Numbered from the stretch's first letter, positions 1-10,300 are shown. The stretch is 45,368 nucleotides of DNA from Kiritimatiellia bacterium (GCA_016929905.1 JAFGHX010000297.1:1-45368), one strand, 5' to 3'. Notes: generated from the letters alone by a model not told the origin. Made by a program: numbers and translations.

Positions 1-268
1 ACAGGGTGCCGCCGGGGAGGAAGAGCCGAGACGGCTCTTCTACCATGCGGCCGCCGAGGCTCCTTACGAAGTTTCCCTCTGATCTGAGACTTGCTCGAGA
101 ACCTTGTCGAAAACCCCCGCCGCAGCGGCGGGATCGACAAAGCTTACAGCCTGTCCGCCTGTGGCGGAACAAAGTTTCCACCTCGTTATATCCGGCGCCG
201 CGCCGCGCGCCTTACTCGCCTCCTGAAACCTGCTCGAATCATCCGGCGTAGCAGGCTGGCGACGTGCT
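1..268. other. Intergenic segment with three triloop hairpins
   Basis: No gene is supported here. The segment holds three perfect stems with three-base loops: 20-40 (GAAGAGCCG, loop AGA), 116-132 (CCCGCCG, loop CAG) and 154-168 (TCCGCC, loop TGT). The first, with its flank up to CTACCATGCGG, recurs in degenerate form at 12008-12040. The words CTTGCTCGAGAAC at 90-102 recur near 19878. It lies downstream of the leftward regulator gene, so one of the stems may terminate that transcript, but none has a U-tract. Confidence 0.6.
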
Positions 269-1294
269 CTACTTCCGTGACCTGGCGGACAGCTTGTGAC
301 GGCTCGATTCCCGCACGATCAGGCGCGACTTCAGCGTCCTGCGCACATAGCGCGAGCGCTTGCCCGTCCGGCCGAGCAGCGAGATCGCCACTTCCACCGC
401 CGCCCGGCCCATGGCCTCCTTGGGCGTCGCCATGGTCGTCAGGGTGGGCTTGACGAAGGCGCTGAAACGCAGGTCGTCGTGACCGGCCACCAGCACATTT
501 TCGCCCGGCTTCAGGCCGTGCTCCACCAGGGCGTGCATCGCGCCCACCGCGCTGGAGTCCGAGACGCAGAACAAACCCGACGGCGCCGGATGTGCGGTCA
601 GGTAATCCGCCACGTTGCGGTAGCCGTAGAGAATGTCGTTGTCCGGGTCCGGCCCCTCGACGGGAACGTAAATCGGCTCGTGCCCCCGCGCGCGCATCGT
701 CTCCTCGTAGCCCGCCCGGCGTGGCGCCAGGGCCGTGCACGCCTTGCCCAGGTACGCCGGAATCGCCCCTTGCGCCAGCAGATGCTCCGTGACCCGCCGC
801 GCGCTGTCGTAGTGGTCCGTCACCACGTGGTGACTCGCCGCCCTGATATACTTGTCGATGTATACGACCGGGAGCTGCTCCGCCGTCCGGTCCAGATAGG
901 GGTAGTCGCCCCCGTTCGCAAACGCCGGCGCAATGATCAGCGCGCAGACGTTCAGCGACCGGAAATGCCGAAGAATCTCCTCCTCGCGCGACGCCTCCAT
1001 GTACGAGCACTGGTAGGTGAGTTGGTAGCCCATCGCCGTCGCCTGCTTCTCCGCCGCCTCAATGAGTTCGTTGTGGAACGGATCCGTAATGCGCGAGGTG
1101 ACAAACCCGATCGTGCGGTTCTCGCGCCGCACAAGATTCACCGCGTGCAGGTTGCGCACATAACCCAGCTTCTCGCACGAGGCCAGCACCCGGCGGCGTG
1201 TGCTCTCCTTTATGGTCGGGTCCCCGTTCAGCACCTTCGAGACGCTGTTGCGCGAGATCCCCGAGTCCCGCGCCACCTCTTTCATCGTGATCAT
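269..1294 (-). CDS. LacI/GalR-family transcriptional regulator
   Basis: A sugar-responsive DNA-binding repressor or activator of about 341 residues, the normal length for the family. The N-terminus carries the LacI helix-turn-helix and hinge (MKEVARDSGISRNSVSKVLN, then STRRRVLASCEKLGYVRN), followed by a periplasmic-binding-protein-like effector domain from about residue 60. The start at 1294 (MITMKEV) is chosen because family members begin just before this helix; 1285 is an alternative, and the open frame extends upstream without support. It is transcribed away from the secreted glycosidase run, and the shared intergenic region has paired CACGTG palindromes on a promoter, so it probably controls that run and perhaps itself. 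The effector is unknown; a sugar released by the neighbouring enzymes is the natural guess. Confidence 0.93.
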   Translation of the reverse strand: MITMKEVARDSGISRNSVSKVLNGDPTIKESTRRRVLASCEKLGYVRNLHAVNLVRRENRTIGFVTSRITDPFHNELIEAAEKQATAMGYQLTYQCSYMEASREEEILRHFRSLNVCALIIAPAFANGGDYPYLDRTAEQLPVVYIDKYIRAASHHVVTDHYDSARRVTEHLLAQGAIPAYLGKACTALAPRRAGYEETMRARGHEPIYVPVEGPDPDNDILYGYRNVADYLTAHPAPSGLFCVSDSSAVGAMHALVEHGLKPGENVLVAGHDDLRFSAFVKPTLTTMATPKEAMGRAAVEVAISLLGRTGKRSRYVRRTLKSRLIVRESSRHKLSARSRK

Positions 1295-1341
1295 ACGCCC
1301 TATTCTAACGCGCTTGTCCACCCCCCGCAAGCCAAAAATGG

Positions 1342-1368
1342 GCACGTGCACAAAAAACTTGACACGTG
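1342..1368. promoter_or_regulatory. Paired CACGTG operator candidate
   Basis: Two palindromic CACGTG words lie at 1343-1348 and 1363-1368, with centres exactly 20 bp (two helical turns) apart; the left one extends to GCACGTGC. The right one overlaps the -35 hexamer of the rightward promoter. A LacI-family dimer typically reads a short palindrome, and two in-phase sites would suit a tetramer or a pair of dimers. The assignment to the adjacent regulator is inference. Confidence 0.5.
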
Positions 1369-1388
1369 CGTAGAAAGTTGACTATGCT
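1359..1388 (+). promoter_or_regulatory. Sigma-70-type promoter for the glycosidase run
   Basis: TTGACA at 1359-1364 is a perfect -35 consensus, followed after 18 bp by TATGCT at 1383-1388 (four of six to TATAAT). Transcription would start near 1395, giving a leader of about 225 nt before the GH20-like gene. The leader contains a short open frame at 1538-1606. The CACGTG word at 1363-1368 would let a bound repressor block the -35. Confidence 0.55.
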
Positions 1389-1537
1389 AGGCGTGTCGGT
1401 TAAATCGTACGCGGATACGAACACAAGCCGCCGCGCCATCGACACAACGGCGCGGACATTCCACAATCGGGCGCCTGTCCCGCCGCGGGCGGATCGGGCT
1501 TGGCGCTGAGTTTTCGAACAGCAAGGAGACCGTTCGC

Positions 1538-1606
1538 ATGCCTCTGAACGCCGGCATCAGGCGGTTCGGGGTCCGGGACCGGTTCGAGAGCAATCCGCAC
1601 TTGTGA
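1538..1606 (+). CDS. Possible 22-residue leader peptide
   Basis: A short frame (MPLNAGIRRFGVRDRFESNP...) has a good Shine-Dalgarno sequence, AAGGAGA at 1523-1529, eight bases before its ATG, and ends with TGA at 1604-1606, 14 bases before the ATG of the GH20-like gene. It has no similarity I recognise. It may be a translated leader that couples to or regulates the downstream gene, or chance. Only its Shine-Dalgarno and position support it. Confidence 0.22.
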   Translation: MPLNAGIRRFGVRDRFESNPHL

Positions 1607-1620
1607 AGGGAGAACCGCGA

Positions 1621-4600
1621 ATGAAACCACGAATGGATACGAATAGACCCGCCTTCGCCGGCAAGCTTCGGCGCGCCACACGCGAATGCTGCCGTTGGAT
1701 GGCCGCGCTTCCGGCGACCGTATGCCTGTGCGCCACGGCCCGAGCCGGGTTCGAGGTGGACACTTCGTCCAAGTGGTTGTCCGTCTCCTACAACGGCGTC
1801 CCGGTCATTGCCGCGGTCGACCTGCACTTCACGCAGCCGGGTTCCTACAGCAAGGCGCACGAACTGGACGCCAAGAAGATGCGGATCGAACGCGCCGGCA
1901 ACTCCGGCCGCATCCGGCACAAGGGCGAAGCCCGCCATATCGGCGCCTACGAACTCGCCATGGACTGGACGGAGAACCGGCTGCACCTGCAGATCGGCTA
2001 CGAACTTCAGCCCGATGCGCGCGCGGGGAATGCCATCAACGAAATATACCTTTCCTGGCCGCTCGTCGAGAACGCGCGGCACAGTGTGGACCTCGAAAAA
2101 CAGCAGGCGCCGGTCGAGCGGGTCAGCCTGGAAACCGGCCTCGGCCGGCTGGACTGGGAGTTGAAGAGCTCGACCGTGCGGCCCAAGACGGGCGCGCCGT
2201 GGTCCCGCTGGGTCATGCGCAGCACGCGTTATCACAAGTACCGGCCCACGATGTGCCGCACACTCGCCTTCCTGAATGTGACCAGCGTAGAGAAAACGCC
2301 CGCGGTCCGCGCGAACGGGTTGACCCATCGGTTGGACGCGACCCTGGTCCTTTCGCCCAGGCCGCACCTCGAGGAGGCGTTGCTGGCACACGGGCTTGTG
2401 CGTGCGCTGGCGCGTGCCGCGCAACGCTACCCGCAGGCGGCGGCGGAGTTCGACGGCAACGCCGACTGGCAGGCCTTCCGCAAAGGGCTGGACGCCTTCG
2501 CGCAGGGCAAGGAGAACGGGCACTCGCAGGCCGCCGTGTCGCAGTTCGTCTCAACCGCCCAGCGCCATACCGAGGCGTTCCTGAAGCGATGCGTGGCCCG
2601 CGGCGCCGGCAAAGAAGACGAGGTCGTTCTCGTTCCCCAGCCGCAGGAGATGACGCTGGGCAACGGCGCATTCGTGATAGGGCCGGACGTGGCCGTGCTC
2701 TTGCCCGCTACCCTCGAGCCGGAGGAACTGCGCGGACCGAACATCCTGGTCGAGGAACTCGAAACGTACTGGGGCGTGAAGATTCCCGTCGTCCACGCCG
2801 ATGAAGCGCCGGCCGGCCGGCGTTGCATCGTCATCGGACGCGGCGGCCAGACACCGCTGATCCGGGGCGCCTGCGCCGAGGCGGGCGTTGAAGTCACCGC
2901 GCAGAAACCGGGTCCGGAAGGGTATGCGCTGCATGTCACCCCGACCCGTATTGCCGTCGTCGGCAGCGACAAGCCGGGCGCGTTCTACGGTGTTCAGTCG
3001 CTGCTGCAGTTGCTGCGCCGTGATCGCAACGGCCGGCTGGTCGTGCCGTGCCTGAAGGTCGTCGACTGGCCGGAGGTCAAGATGCGCGGCATGTGGCTGC
3101 TGCCCGGTATGCATGGGAAGGGCGGCGTGACATTCACGAAACAGACCATTCGCCGCGTGCTCGCGCGCTACAAATTCAACACCTTGCTGCTCGGCGAGGG
3201 CAACTCGGGCAAGATCCGTTGGAATTCGCATCCGGAAATCTGCGACTACAAGGCCGCCTGGACTCCGGAGATGCTGCGCGAGTGCGTGGACTACGCCAAG
3301 GAGCACTTCTTCGAGGTCATTCCCAGCGTCCAATCGCTCAGCCATACCAAGAGCATCGCCAAGGCGCGCCCGGACCTGGCGGAGGATTGGGGCTGCCTCT
3401 GCCCGTCGAACCCCGATCTGTACAAGCTGCTGGAAGACATCTACACCGAAGCGATCGCGATCTACAAGCCGAAGATCTTCCATATCGGGCTCGACGAAAT
3501 CTGCAAGATCGGCGTCTGCGAGAAGTGCAGGGGCACGCCACCCGACGAGTTGCTCGTGCGGCATGTGACGCGGCTGCATGACTGGCTGAAGGCACGCGGC
3601 ATCCGGACGATGATGGCGCACGATATGCTGCTGAGCGCGAAAGAGTGGCCGAATTCCGCCGCGCACAGCGCGATGAACGCGAGCGGCGGCTTCTCGGCGG
3701 CCACGCATCCGGCGGCCGAGAAGCTCCCGCGCGACATTATTATGGACGTCTGGATCTACAGCGACGAGGACCACTTCCCCGCACTGCGCCACTTCCGCAA
3801 GCTGGGCTTCCCCGTTGTCGCAAGCCCGTGGTGGCGCGACAAGAACAACTACGCCATGACCGTCCGCGCCCATGAGGCGGGCGCGCTGGGCGTGATCGGC
3901 ACGACCTGGATGTTCAACAGCCACCAGCAGCTCAGCATGGCTTCGATCTTGCCCGCCGAATACGCCTGGACGCCCGGCAAACCCAAGTTCGAGGAGCTGC
4001 CGTATGAGTCCGTCGAACGCATTCAGAACGGTATGTTCGGCCCACGCCCGTCGCAGAGAGGCGGAGCCCTGCGGCCGGCCGACATTGGCGCCTGGTGCAA
4101 CCGTTCGCTGCGCGACGAAAAGGCCGGCGACGGCTCGGGTTGGGCGGACGAAGGCCCCCTTCACGACATTCGGCTGCTGCCCGAGGGGCTAAACCGGTTC
4201 GCCGGCCTGCCCTTCGCGATCATCCCGGCCGCGAACAACGGGGCCAGGCAGTGCATCGCGGTCGCCGGCAAGGACCTCTCGGCCGCCGGCATGCCGACCG
4301 AGGTGCGGCGTATCAGGATTGACGACACGGTTGAGTCGCTCGTGTTCCTGCAGACATGCCTCCTGGACGAATTCAAGCCCCATCTGCATCTGGCGGACTA
4401 CGTCGTGCATTACGCGGACGGTACCGAGAAGACGGTGGCCATCCACGCTTATCGCCAGATCGCGCCCGCGCGCAAGCCGCCCGTGCCCGACAACAACCGC
4501 GAGGCGTGGAACTCCGGATACATCCGCGAGGCTGCCCGCGCTTGGGTCGGCCTGAATCTGGCCGGGGAAGAGATCGATGTGCAGGCCTACGAATGGGTCA

Positions 4601-4737
4601 ACAGCTGTCCGGAAAGGAAGGTCGCCAGCGTGGACCTGCGCATGGCCTGCCATGACCAGCGGGCCGCGGTCTTCCTGCTCGGGCTGACGGCCGTGCGGGC
4701 CGAGCCGGGGGAATCGCTGACGAGCGCAAGACGCTAG
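1621..4737 (+). CDS. Secreted GH20-like beta-N-acetylhexosaminidase (paralogue 1)
   Basis: An exported glycosidase of 1038 residues, probably releasing beta-linked N-acetylhexosamines. After a signal peptide ending about residue 42 (ATARA/G), residues 43-330 form an N-terminal region I do not recognise. A GH20b-type domain starts near 335 (VLVPQPQEM...GAFYGVQSL), followed by the GH20-type barrel from about 480. The Asp-Glu pair of GH20 is present as D625-E626 in FHIGLDEI. A C-terminal region of roughly 220 residues (from GWADEGPLHDIRLLPEG) looks like a beta-sandwich. The ATG at 1621 is preferred because AGGGAGA at 1607-1613 is well spaced; a GTG at 1603 lies upstream of that site. A paralogue with the same architecture lies at 14743-17811. 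GH20 enzymes are usually 500-800 residues, so both ends are additions. The substrate is not determined by the sequence. Confidence 0.82.
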   Translation: MKPRMDTNRPAFAGKLRRATRECCRWMAALPATVCLCATARAGFEVDTSSKWLSVSYNGVPVIAAVDLHFTQPGSYSKAHELDAKKMRIERAGNSGRIRHKGEARHIGAYELAMDWTENRLHLQIGYELQPDARAGNAINEIYLSWPLVENARHSVDLEKQQAPVERVSLETGLGRLDWELKSSTVRPKTGAPWSRWVMRSTRYHKYRPTMCRTLAFLNVTSVEKTPAVRANGLTHRLDATLVLSPRPHLEEALLAHGLVRALARAAQRYPQAAAEFDGNADWQAFRKGLDAFAQGKENGHSQAAVSQFVSTAQRHTEAFLKRCVARGAGKEDEVVLVPQPQEMTLGNGAFVIGPDVAVLLPATLEPEELRGPNILVEELETYWGVKIPVVHADEAPAGRRCIVIGRGGQTPLIRGACAEAGVEVTAQKPGPEGYALHVTPTRIAVVGSDKPGAFYGVQSLLQLLRRDRNGRLVVPCLKVVDWPEVKMRGMWLLPGMHGKGGVTFTKQTIRRVLARYKFNTLLLGEGNSGKIRWNSHPEICDYKAAWTPEMLRECVDYAKEHFFEVIPSVQSLSHTKSIAKARPDLAEDWGCLCPSNPDLYKLLEDIYTEAIAIYKPKIFHIGLDEICKIGVCEKCRGTPPDELLVRHVTRLHDWLKARGIRTMMAHDMLLSAKEWPNSAAHSAMNASGGFSAATHPAAEKLPRDIIMDVWIYSDEDHFPALRHFRKLGFPVVASPWWRDKNNYAMTVRAHEAGALGVIGTTWMFNSHQQLSMASILPAEYAWTPGKPKFEELPYESVERIQNGMFGPRPSQRGGALRPADIGAWCNRSLRDEKAGDGSGWADEGPLHDIRLLPEGLNRFAGLPFAIIPAANNGARQCIAVAGKDLSAAGMPTEVRRIRIDDTVESLVFLQTCLLDEFKPHLHLADYVVHYADGTEKTVAIHAYRQIAPARKPPVPDNNREAWNSGYIREAARAWVGLNLAGEEIDVQAYEWVNSCPERKVASVDLRMACHDQRAAVFLLGLTAVRAEPGESLTSARR

Positions 4738-4778
4738 GCTGTCCGGGGTCCGATTTGCGAGCGGAGCAGGAGGTCAAG

Positions 4779-7169
4779 ATGAACACAACGAGCAGGACGG
4801 TGGCCGCTATGCTGTTGACGGGGAGTGTATGGTCCGTGGCCGCGCAGAACAGCGGCGACGCGGGCCTCTTCATCGAGGGCGCGGCCGCGCCGGTCCGATC
4901 CGTCGCCGTCGGTCCGCGGGCAGAATGGTGCGAGAAGGCGGCGTCGAGCATTCTGCGCGAGGAACTGGGCATCCTGACCGGTGTCGAGCCGGCGAAAGTC
5001 GAGCAAGACGCAACCGAACAGGGGTACGCCGGCACGATCCTGCTCGGCGCCGCCGCCGTCAGAAGCGGGCTGTTCACCCGCGCCGAACAGGCCGCGCTCG
5101 GGGAGGGCGCCTACGCGTTCCGGGTGAAGGACGGCGCCGCCGGCATCATCGGCGGGCCCGGCGACGGCTTGATCGCCGGCGCCTACGCGCTGCTCAAGGA
5201 AGCCGGCGTCGTCTATCTCTCGAAGAAGACGGTGGGCGGTTACCCGCAGCCCAGGGATCCGCTCGTGCGCATCAGCCGCACGGGCAAGCGACTGGCGCTC
5301 CGAGCGGGTACGAAAACGGCGAGCCCCGCTTTCGTACTGCGGTTCGACAATCGCGGGCACCCGGCCGTCGGCTACTCGTATCGCAGCCACGTGCTGGGAA
5401 ACGCCGCCGCCTGGGCGGACGCCAAGCGCCATGCGATCAGCGGCCACACATTCCCCCATCTGCTGTCCGCCAAAGAATACTACGACACACATCCCGAATA
5501 TTTTGCGCTCAACAACAAGGGCGAACGCGTGAAAAGCCCGCCCGGTCACTTCTGTCTCAGCCATCCGGACGTGGAACGGATCGTGACCGCAAACGTTCTG
5601 AAATGGATCGAGGCGCAGCCCGAATGCCGCTATTTCTATATCGGACAGGGCGATGGCCGCGCCTGGTGCCAGTGCGAGACATGCAAGGCGCTCGACACCG
5701 TGCCGGGCGAAGTCACCACCGACCGCATGCTCGGGTTCGTCAACAAGATCGCGCGCGCCGTGCGCCCGAAGTACCCGGACAAGTACCTGGTCTTCCTGGC
5801 CTATACGGACGCGACCGGCCCGGCACCGAAACGGGTCAAGCCCGAACCGAACGTCCTGATCATGTATTGCATGTACCCCTGGCAGTGGGCCTGCGACAGC
5901 CATGGATTCTGCAAGGAGAACGCGACGGGCATACAGGAAGTGGAGGACTGGCTCAAGATCTGTGGCCCGCAGCAGGTCTACATCGAGCCGCACCCGCGCG
6001 GCTACAAACGCGCCCTCGAGATCTTCCCGGCCTTCGACGCGACCGTTGAGCGTATCCGCCATTACCACAGGCTGGGCGTGAACCGAATCACCTTCTGCGG
6101 CCTGCCGCAGAGCTTCGGCTCGCTCTACGATCACGTGGTCGGTAAGCTGCTCTGGGACCCCGCCATCGACGTCGAGGCGGCCGTAGCCGAGTTCATGCCG
6201 CTTTACTACGGGCAGGCGGCGCCCTACATGCGCGCGTATTTCGACCTGATGAATCGCCATATCCGGCAACGCGAGTTCCACGAGAAATGCGAGGGCGCCA
6301 ATCCCGGGCTGGTCGACGACGCCTATGCCGCCGAAGCCTACCCGCTCTTCGCCAGAGCGGAGCAGGCCGTGGGCGCAGACACCAATATCCTCTGGCGCAT
6401 TCACAACGAGAAGCTCCAGCTCCTCTACTGTGACCTCGACGTGCGCAACAGGATGCGCGGCAACGTGCGGGAGCCGGCCGTCTATGCCGATCGTCTCGCG
6501 GAATTCACACGGCTGGCCGCTGAGCGGCGTCTGGAAGGTCTGGCCAAGGCTCCGCAGGATGCCTTGCCCCGCTGGTTCTGGCACACGGCACGGCTCGCAT
6601 TCCGTGAGGAGCACTGGTGGCGTGACCCCGCCGTGACGTCATTCCTTCGAGATCCGCGTGCGGCACTCGACGAGCCTGCCTGTGTGCAGGAGCAGGTCGA
6701 CGGCGGCTGGCGCCTGCCCGCGGCCGCTTTCAGCGGCGGCGAACAGCCGGACAAACGCAAAGACGACCGGGACACGATTGTGTTGCGCCGCTCCGTGTTC
6801 CCGAACAGCCGTACGTGCGCGTACCTGGAACTGGTCCGCGCGCCGGCCGGCGCCTGCACGCTCGACATCGAAGGCATGGACGGCGACAAGGAGGGCGCGG
6901 CGCAGATCGAAATCCTGGTGAACGGCCATTCCGTCTTCAGCGGCGCCAATCCCTTTACCGAATACCGGTTCTCCCGGCGCAGTTTTCAGGTCCCACCAGG
7001 CCTTCTCAAGGCCGGCAGGAACCGGCTCGAGCTCCGGAACACGACCCCCGAGGACACCGAGCGCGGCAAGTACCAGCGGCAGTACGATTTTGTCGGCGGG
7101 CGCAGAACGACCAGCCGGTACTGGGGTTGGTTCATGCTGGCGGAGGCCGTCCTCCGGACAGCAGAATAG
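4779..7169 (+). CDS. Secreted DUF4838-family protein
   Basis: A 796-residue exported protein. A signal peptide (MNTTSRTVAAMLLTGSVWS...) is followed by an N-terminal alpha/beta domain resembling those preceding GH20 and GH67 barrels (LLGAAAVRSGLF...GPGDGLIAGAYALLKEAG), then a DUF4838 barrel from about residue 200 to 470 with the family's WCQCETC cysteine motif near residue 297. A C-terminal beta-sandwich follows (about 660-790). DUF4838 proteins are distantly related to alpha-glucuronidase-type barrels, but no activity is established, so a glycosidase role is inferred. The ATG at 4779 has a perfect AGGAGG at 4768-4773. The gene begins 41 bases after the GH20-like gene and probably shares its transcript. 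Confidence 0.85.
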   Translation: MNTTSRTVAAMLLTGSVWSVAAQNSGDAGLFIEGAAAPVRSVAVGPRAEWCEKAASSILREELGILTGVEPAKVEQDATEQGYAGTILLGAAAVRSGLFTRAEQAALGEGAYAFRVKDGAAGIIGGPGDGLIAGAYALLKEAGVVYLSKKTVGGYPQPRDPLVRISRTGKRLALRAGTKTASPAFVLRFDNRGHPAVGYSYRSHVLGNAAAWADAKRHAISGHTFPHLLSAKEYYDTHPEYFALNNKGERVKSPPGHFCLSHPDVERIVTANVLKWIEAQPECRYFYIGQGDGRAWCQCETCKALDTVPGEVTTDRMLGFVNKIARAVRPKYPDKYLVFLAYTDATGPAPKRVKPEPNVLIMYCMYPWQWACDSHGFCKENATGIQEVEDWLKICGPQQVYIEPHPRGYKRALEIFPAFDATVERIRHYHRLGVNRITFCGLPQSFGSLYDHVVGKLLWDPAIDVEAAVAEFMPLYYGQAAPYMRAYFDLMNRHIRQREFHEKCEGANPGLVDDAYAAEAYPLFARAEQAVGADTNILWRIHNEKLQLLYCDLDVRNRMRGNVREPAVYADRLAEFTRLAAERRLEGLAKAPQDALPRWFWHTARLAFREEHWWRDPAVTSFLRDPRAALDEPACVQEQVDGGWRLPAAAFSGGEQPDKRKDDRDTIVLRRSVFPNSRTCAYLELVRAPAGACTLDIEGMDGDKEGAAQIEILVNGHSVFSGANPFTEYRFSRRSFQVPPGLLKAGRNRLELRNTTPEDTERGKYQRQYDFVGGRRTTSRYWGWFMLAEAVLRTAE

Positions 7170-7235
7170 GCGCGTGCCGGCGGAACATACTCGCAAAAAC
7201 GTGTATGACGTCCGGAAAGGCGCTAAAGACTGAGA

Positions 7236-7291
7236 GAATGGACGGGTGGAAGAATGGACGAATGGAAGAATGGAAGAAGGGGAGAATGCAG
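7236..7291 (+). repeat. Period-8 GAATGGAA array
   Basis: Seven consecutive octamers of the form GAATGGAA or GAATGGAC with few changes run from 7236 to 7291, directly before the next gene. The array is purine-rich and unlike the flanking GC-rich coding sequence. Related period-7 or period-8 arrays lie upstream of other genes in this window (17840, 22554, 26899, 28804, 39514). Confidence 0.75.
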
Positions 7292-7300
7292 AGGATTGCC

Positions 7301-10300
7301 ATGAACAGACGCGTTTGCATCGTGAGTGCGCTCGGCATCGGTTTGCTGGCCGCCGCCGGTACGGTCCGCGCCGACAGACTGGCCGTGACCTTCAACAGGG
7401 AGGGACAGAGCGGCAAGAGCACCGGGTACCCGCCCTGGGACTTCGCCGGGTTCGGCATCGAACGGGTCGACTACTCGAAGTCGACGCTCGACGCGAGTTT
7501 CATCGAGAACCTGAATCGCGCGAAATTGTTCATTCTCGGGCCGTGGTCGTCGGAGGAGAGCCAGAAGGCGCTGTTCTCGAACCGGGACTATACGGCTGCG
7601 ATCTCCGAGTTCTTCAAGAGCGGCGGGCTGATGTTCTGCATGCACATCGGGGAACCGTACCCGCACGGCTCCGCCCAAACCTATTTCAAGAGCATTGGCG
7701 TGACGCTGCCGGATTTGCCGAAGGCGGGCACCGAACAGGTCGCATTCGCACCCGGTTCGGCCGACCATGCGCTCATGACAGCGCCGAACGCGCTCGCGAA
7801 GGAGGACGTGAAACGCGCCCAGTCGCATGGCCATTGGGAAAAATGGCCGGCTGCCTACAAACCGTTGTTCGTCGCGCGCGCAAATCCCGAACAGGCGCTG
7901 ATGCTGATCCGGGAGAAGATCCTGGACCGCGGCACGCTCATTCTCACGCGTGTCAGTCTGCATCAGGAGCAGAGCGTGCGGGGGATCCGGCTCTATTCGG
8001 CGCTCGTCGAAAACGCGCTCACCTGCGCGTTCGGGCGGCTCGAGAAAGGCGAGGCCGTTGCCGCCGACGAGCACGGGGAAGGCGCCGTCGCGGCGCCGGC
8101 CGCCCCGGCAACAACCGCACGCCGGCGCGCGAATTTGCTCTATCTGCGCGGGTTGGCGGAGAAGCCCTGGTGGAACCAGGCGTGGCCGTTCCGGATCCCC
8201 CTGCTCGTGAGCGAGCCGGCGGGCGTTCGGCGCTATCAGGCGCCGCTCAGCGTGCTTCATGAGCTGCCCCCGGGCGTCAAACCGTCCTCCATCCGCGTCG
8301 TGACACCGTGGGGCGAGGAGCTCCCGTCGCAGACCCGCGTGGTCGATGCGGCGAAGAATCGGGTCGAAATCGTCTTCGCGCACGACCTCGCGCCGCACGA
8401 GCACTTGCCCCTCTTCCTCTACTTCGGCAACCCCGGTGCCGCGGCGCCCGCCTATGAATCGGACATACGCGTGTCGCAGAGCGAAACGTACTACAGAATC
8501 GCAACGCCCAACATTCTTGCCAGGTTCCTGAAGGACGCGCCCGTCGCCGTGCACCTCCAGCCGTCCGGCAATGTGACGGGCAACCAGCTTGCCCGCAACT
8601 ACCGCCGCTCCGGCGGCGCCGCCCGGCCCGAAGACGGGCTGGCCAACGCGTTCAGTTGGGCGGAACGCGTCCAGGACGTGACCTCACGCATAACGGAAGA
8701 CGGCCCCGTGCGCACAACCCTCGAATACGAGGGCACCTGCAAGGGACAGCGTGTCGCGATCGCCTTCACCCTCTACGCCGCCGGCCGGCGCGTGAACTGC
8801 ACGATGCGCGCTGAAAAGCCGCTCCGTATCGGCGGGCGCTCCACTTGCTGGCTGCCCGGCCATGGCATCGAGGGGGGCGACGCCCTGTACTTCGAATCCG
8901 CGGCCGGCATTCGAAAGCTGGGCATCAACAACAGCGGCGAGTATGTCAGCACGGTCGTCGAGAACCTGATCAAGGACCTGAGCGAGGGGTGGTACGCCAT
9001 TCACGATACGGAGACCGGCCAGACGGTAGGCGAAATTTTCGAACGCCACGCCACGCCCGCGCTTCAGGTGACGGTGCATACCGGCCTGGGGTACCGGGTC
9101 GGGACCGGGGTGGAACTCTCACCCGCAGCCTGGCGCGGCGCCTTTGTGCCCGCCGCCGGCGGTTTCGGCGCCGTCCGCGACGAATACGTCGATTGGAAGA
9201 CACCGCCCGTCGTGCATGCGGCTCCGATTCAACCGCGCACCCAGACCGCGCCGCAAGTGCCCGTCTTCGGCAGGAATCTGCTCCGCTATCTCGAAACATC
9301 CACCGAAACGCCCGTCGAGAAATCCGTGGACGGGTATCTGCGGGATGCCGAGCGGGTCGGCGCGAATTTCGTTTCCGTCTGGCCCCAGAAGCCGATCTGG
9401 AAATCCGGAAACGCGACGGGCCGTCGCACGGAATTGCTCGACGAGTTGATCCAGAAGGCCCATGCCCGCGGGATCGGCGTCGAGATCGGTATCGTGCATT
9501 GCACACGGCGCGGGTTCTACTCGCCGCCGCCTCAAAACGAGTATCTCGACAAGGTGCGCGACCGCGAGTGGTTCGTCGGCGCCGCGCGCGACATCAGCCG
9601 CTACGATGTGGATGTCCTGCACCTGCAGGACGAGAACGGCTATACGCTGAGCAGCGCGCAGGAGGCGCAGGCGCTCTTCCGCAGCCGCTACAAGATGGAG
9701 CCTGCCAAGAAGGTGACGGTCGCCGACCTGAAGGACCCGGCCGTCCACAACCGGGCTCTGTTCGAGATGGACGTCTATACCGAGTGCCTGCGCGACATGT
9801 ACAACGAAGCCCGTAAGTACAACAAGAAGGCGATCATAACCGACCAGATCAACGTCCACCACCTCGTCAACATCAGCGGCGGCTACAACGATATGGAGGC
9901 GCAGGCCGAGTTCCTCGACGCCAAATGCATGGACCTCTATCATGACGCCAACGAGGACTACAAGTTCTGGGTCAAGTACCTCAACGGCGCGCGGAATAAC
10001 CGGGACCCGATCCTGATGTTCAGCGGCTACTGCGTGAGTCAGCGCACCACCGAGCGAAACCAGTCCTACCTCCTGATGTGGGGCGCCGACGCGCTCGCCA
10101 CCTGGTACCGCGGCGTCATCTGGCCTACCCTGCATGAGACGGTTCGGCAGGACCTCGTCCGCCTCGACTACACGGGGCTGGGCGACATGCTCGTACAGAG
10201 CACGCCCGTCAAGTCCGTGGCCGTGCTGCGCGACAAGGCGGCGTTCGTCGACGGGGTCAAGAACGGCCAGTGGCAGACCGGCGGGTCCACCTACGAGATC

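Noticed and set aside
186..1010. Long reverse-strand frame overlapping the LacI-type gene
   Set aside because: It is rich in Gly/Arg/Ala with no domain and lies antisense-shifted in the same strand's gene; the LacI frame has a full family match.
2551..4164. 537-residue reverse frame inside the first GH20-like gene
   Set aside because: GC-rich DNA leaves long open antisense frames; the composition is typical of a shadow and no start site exists.
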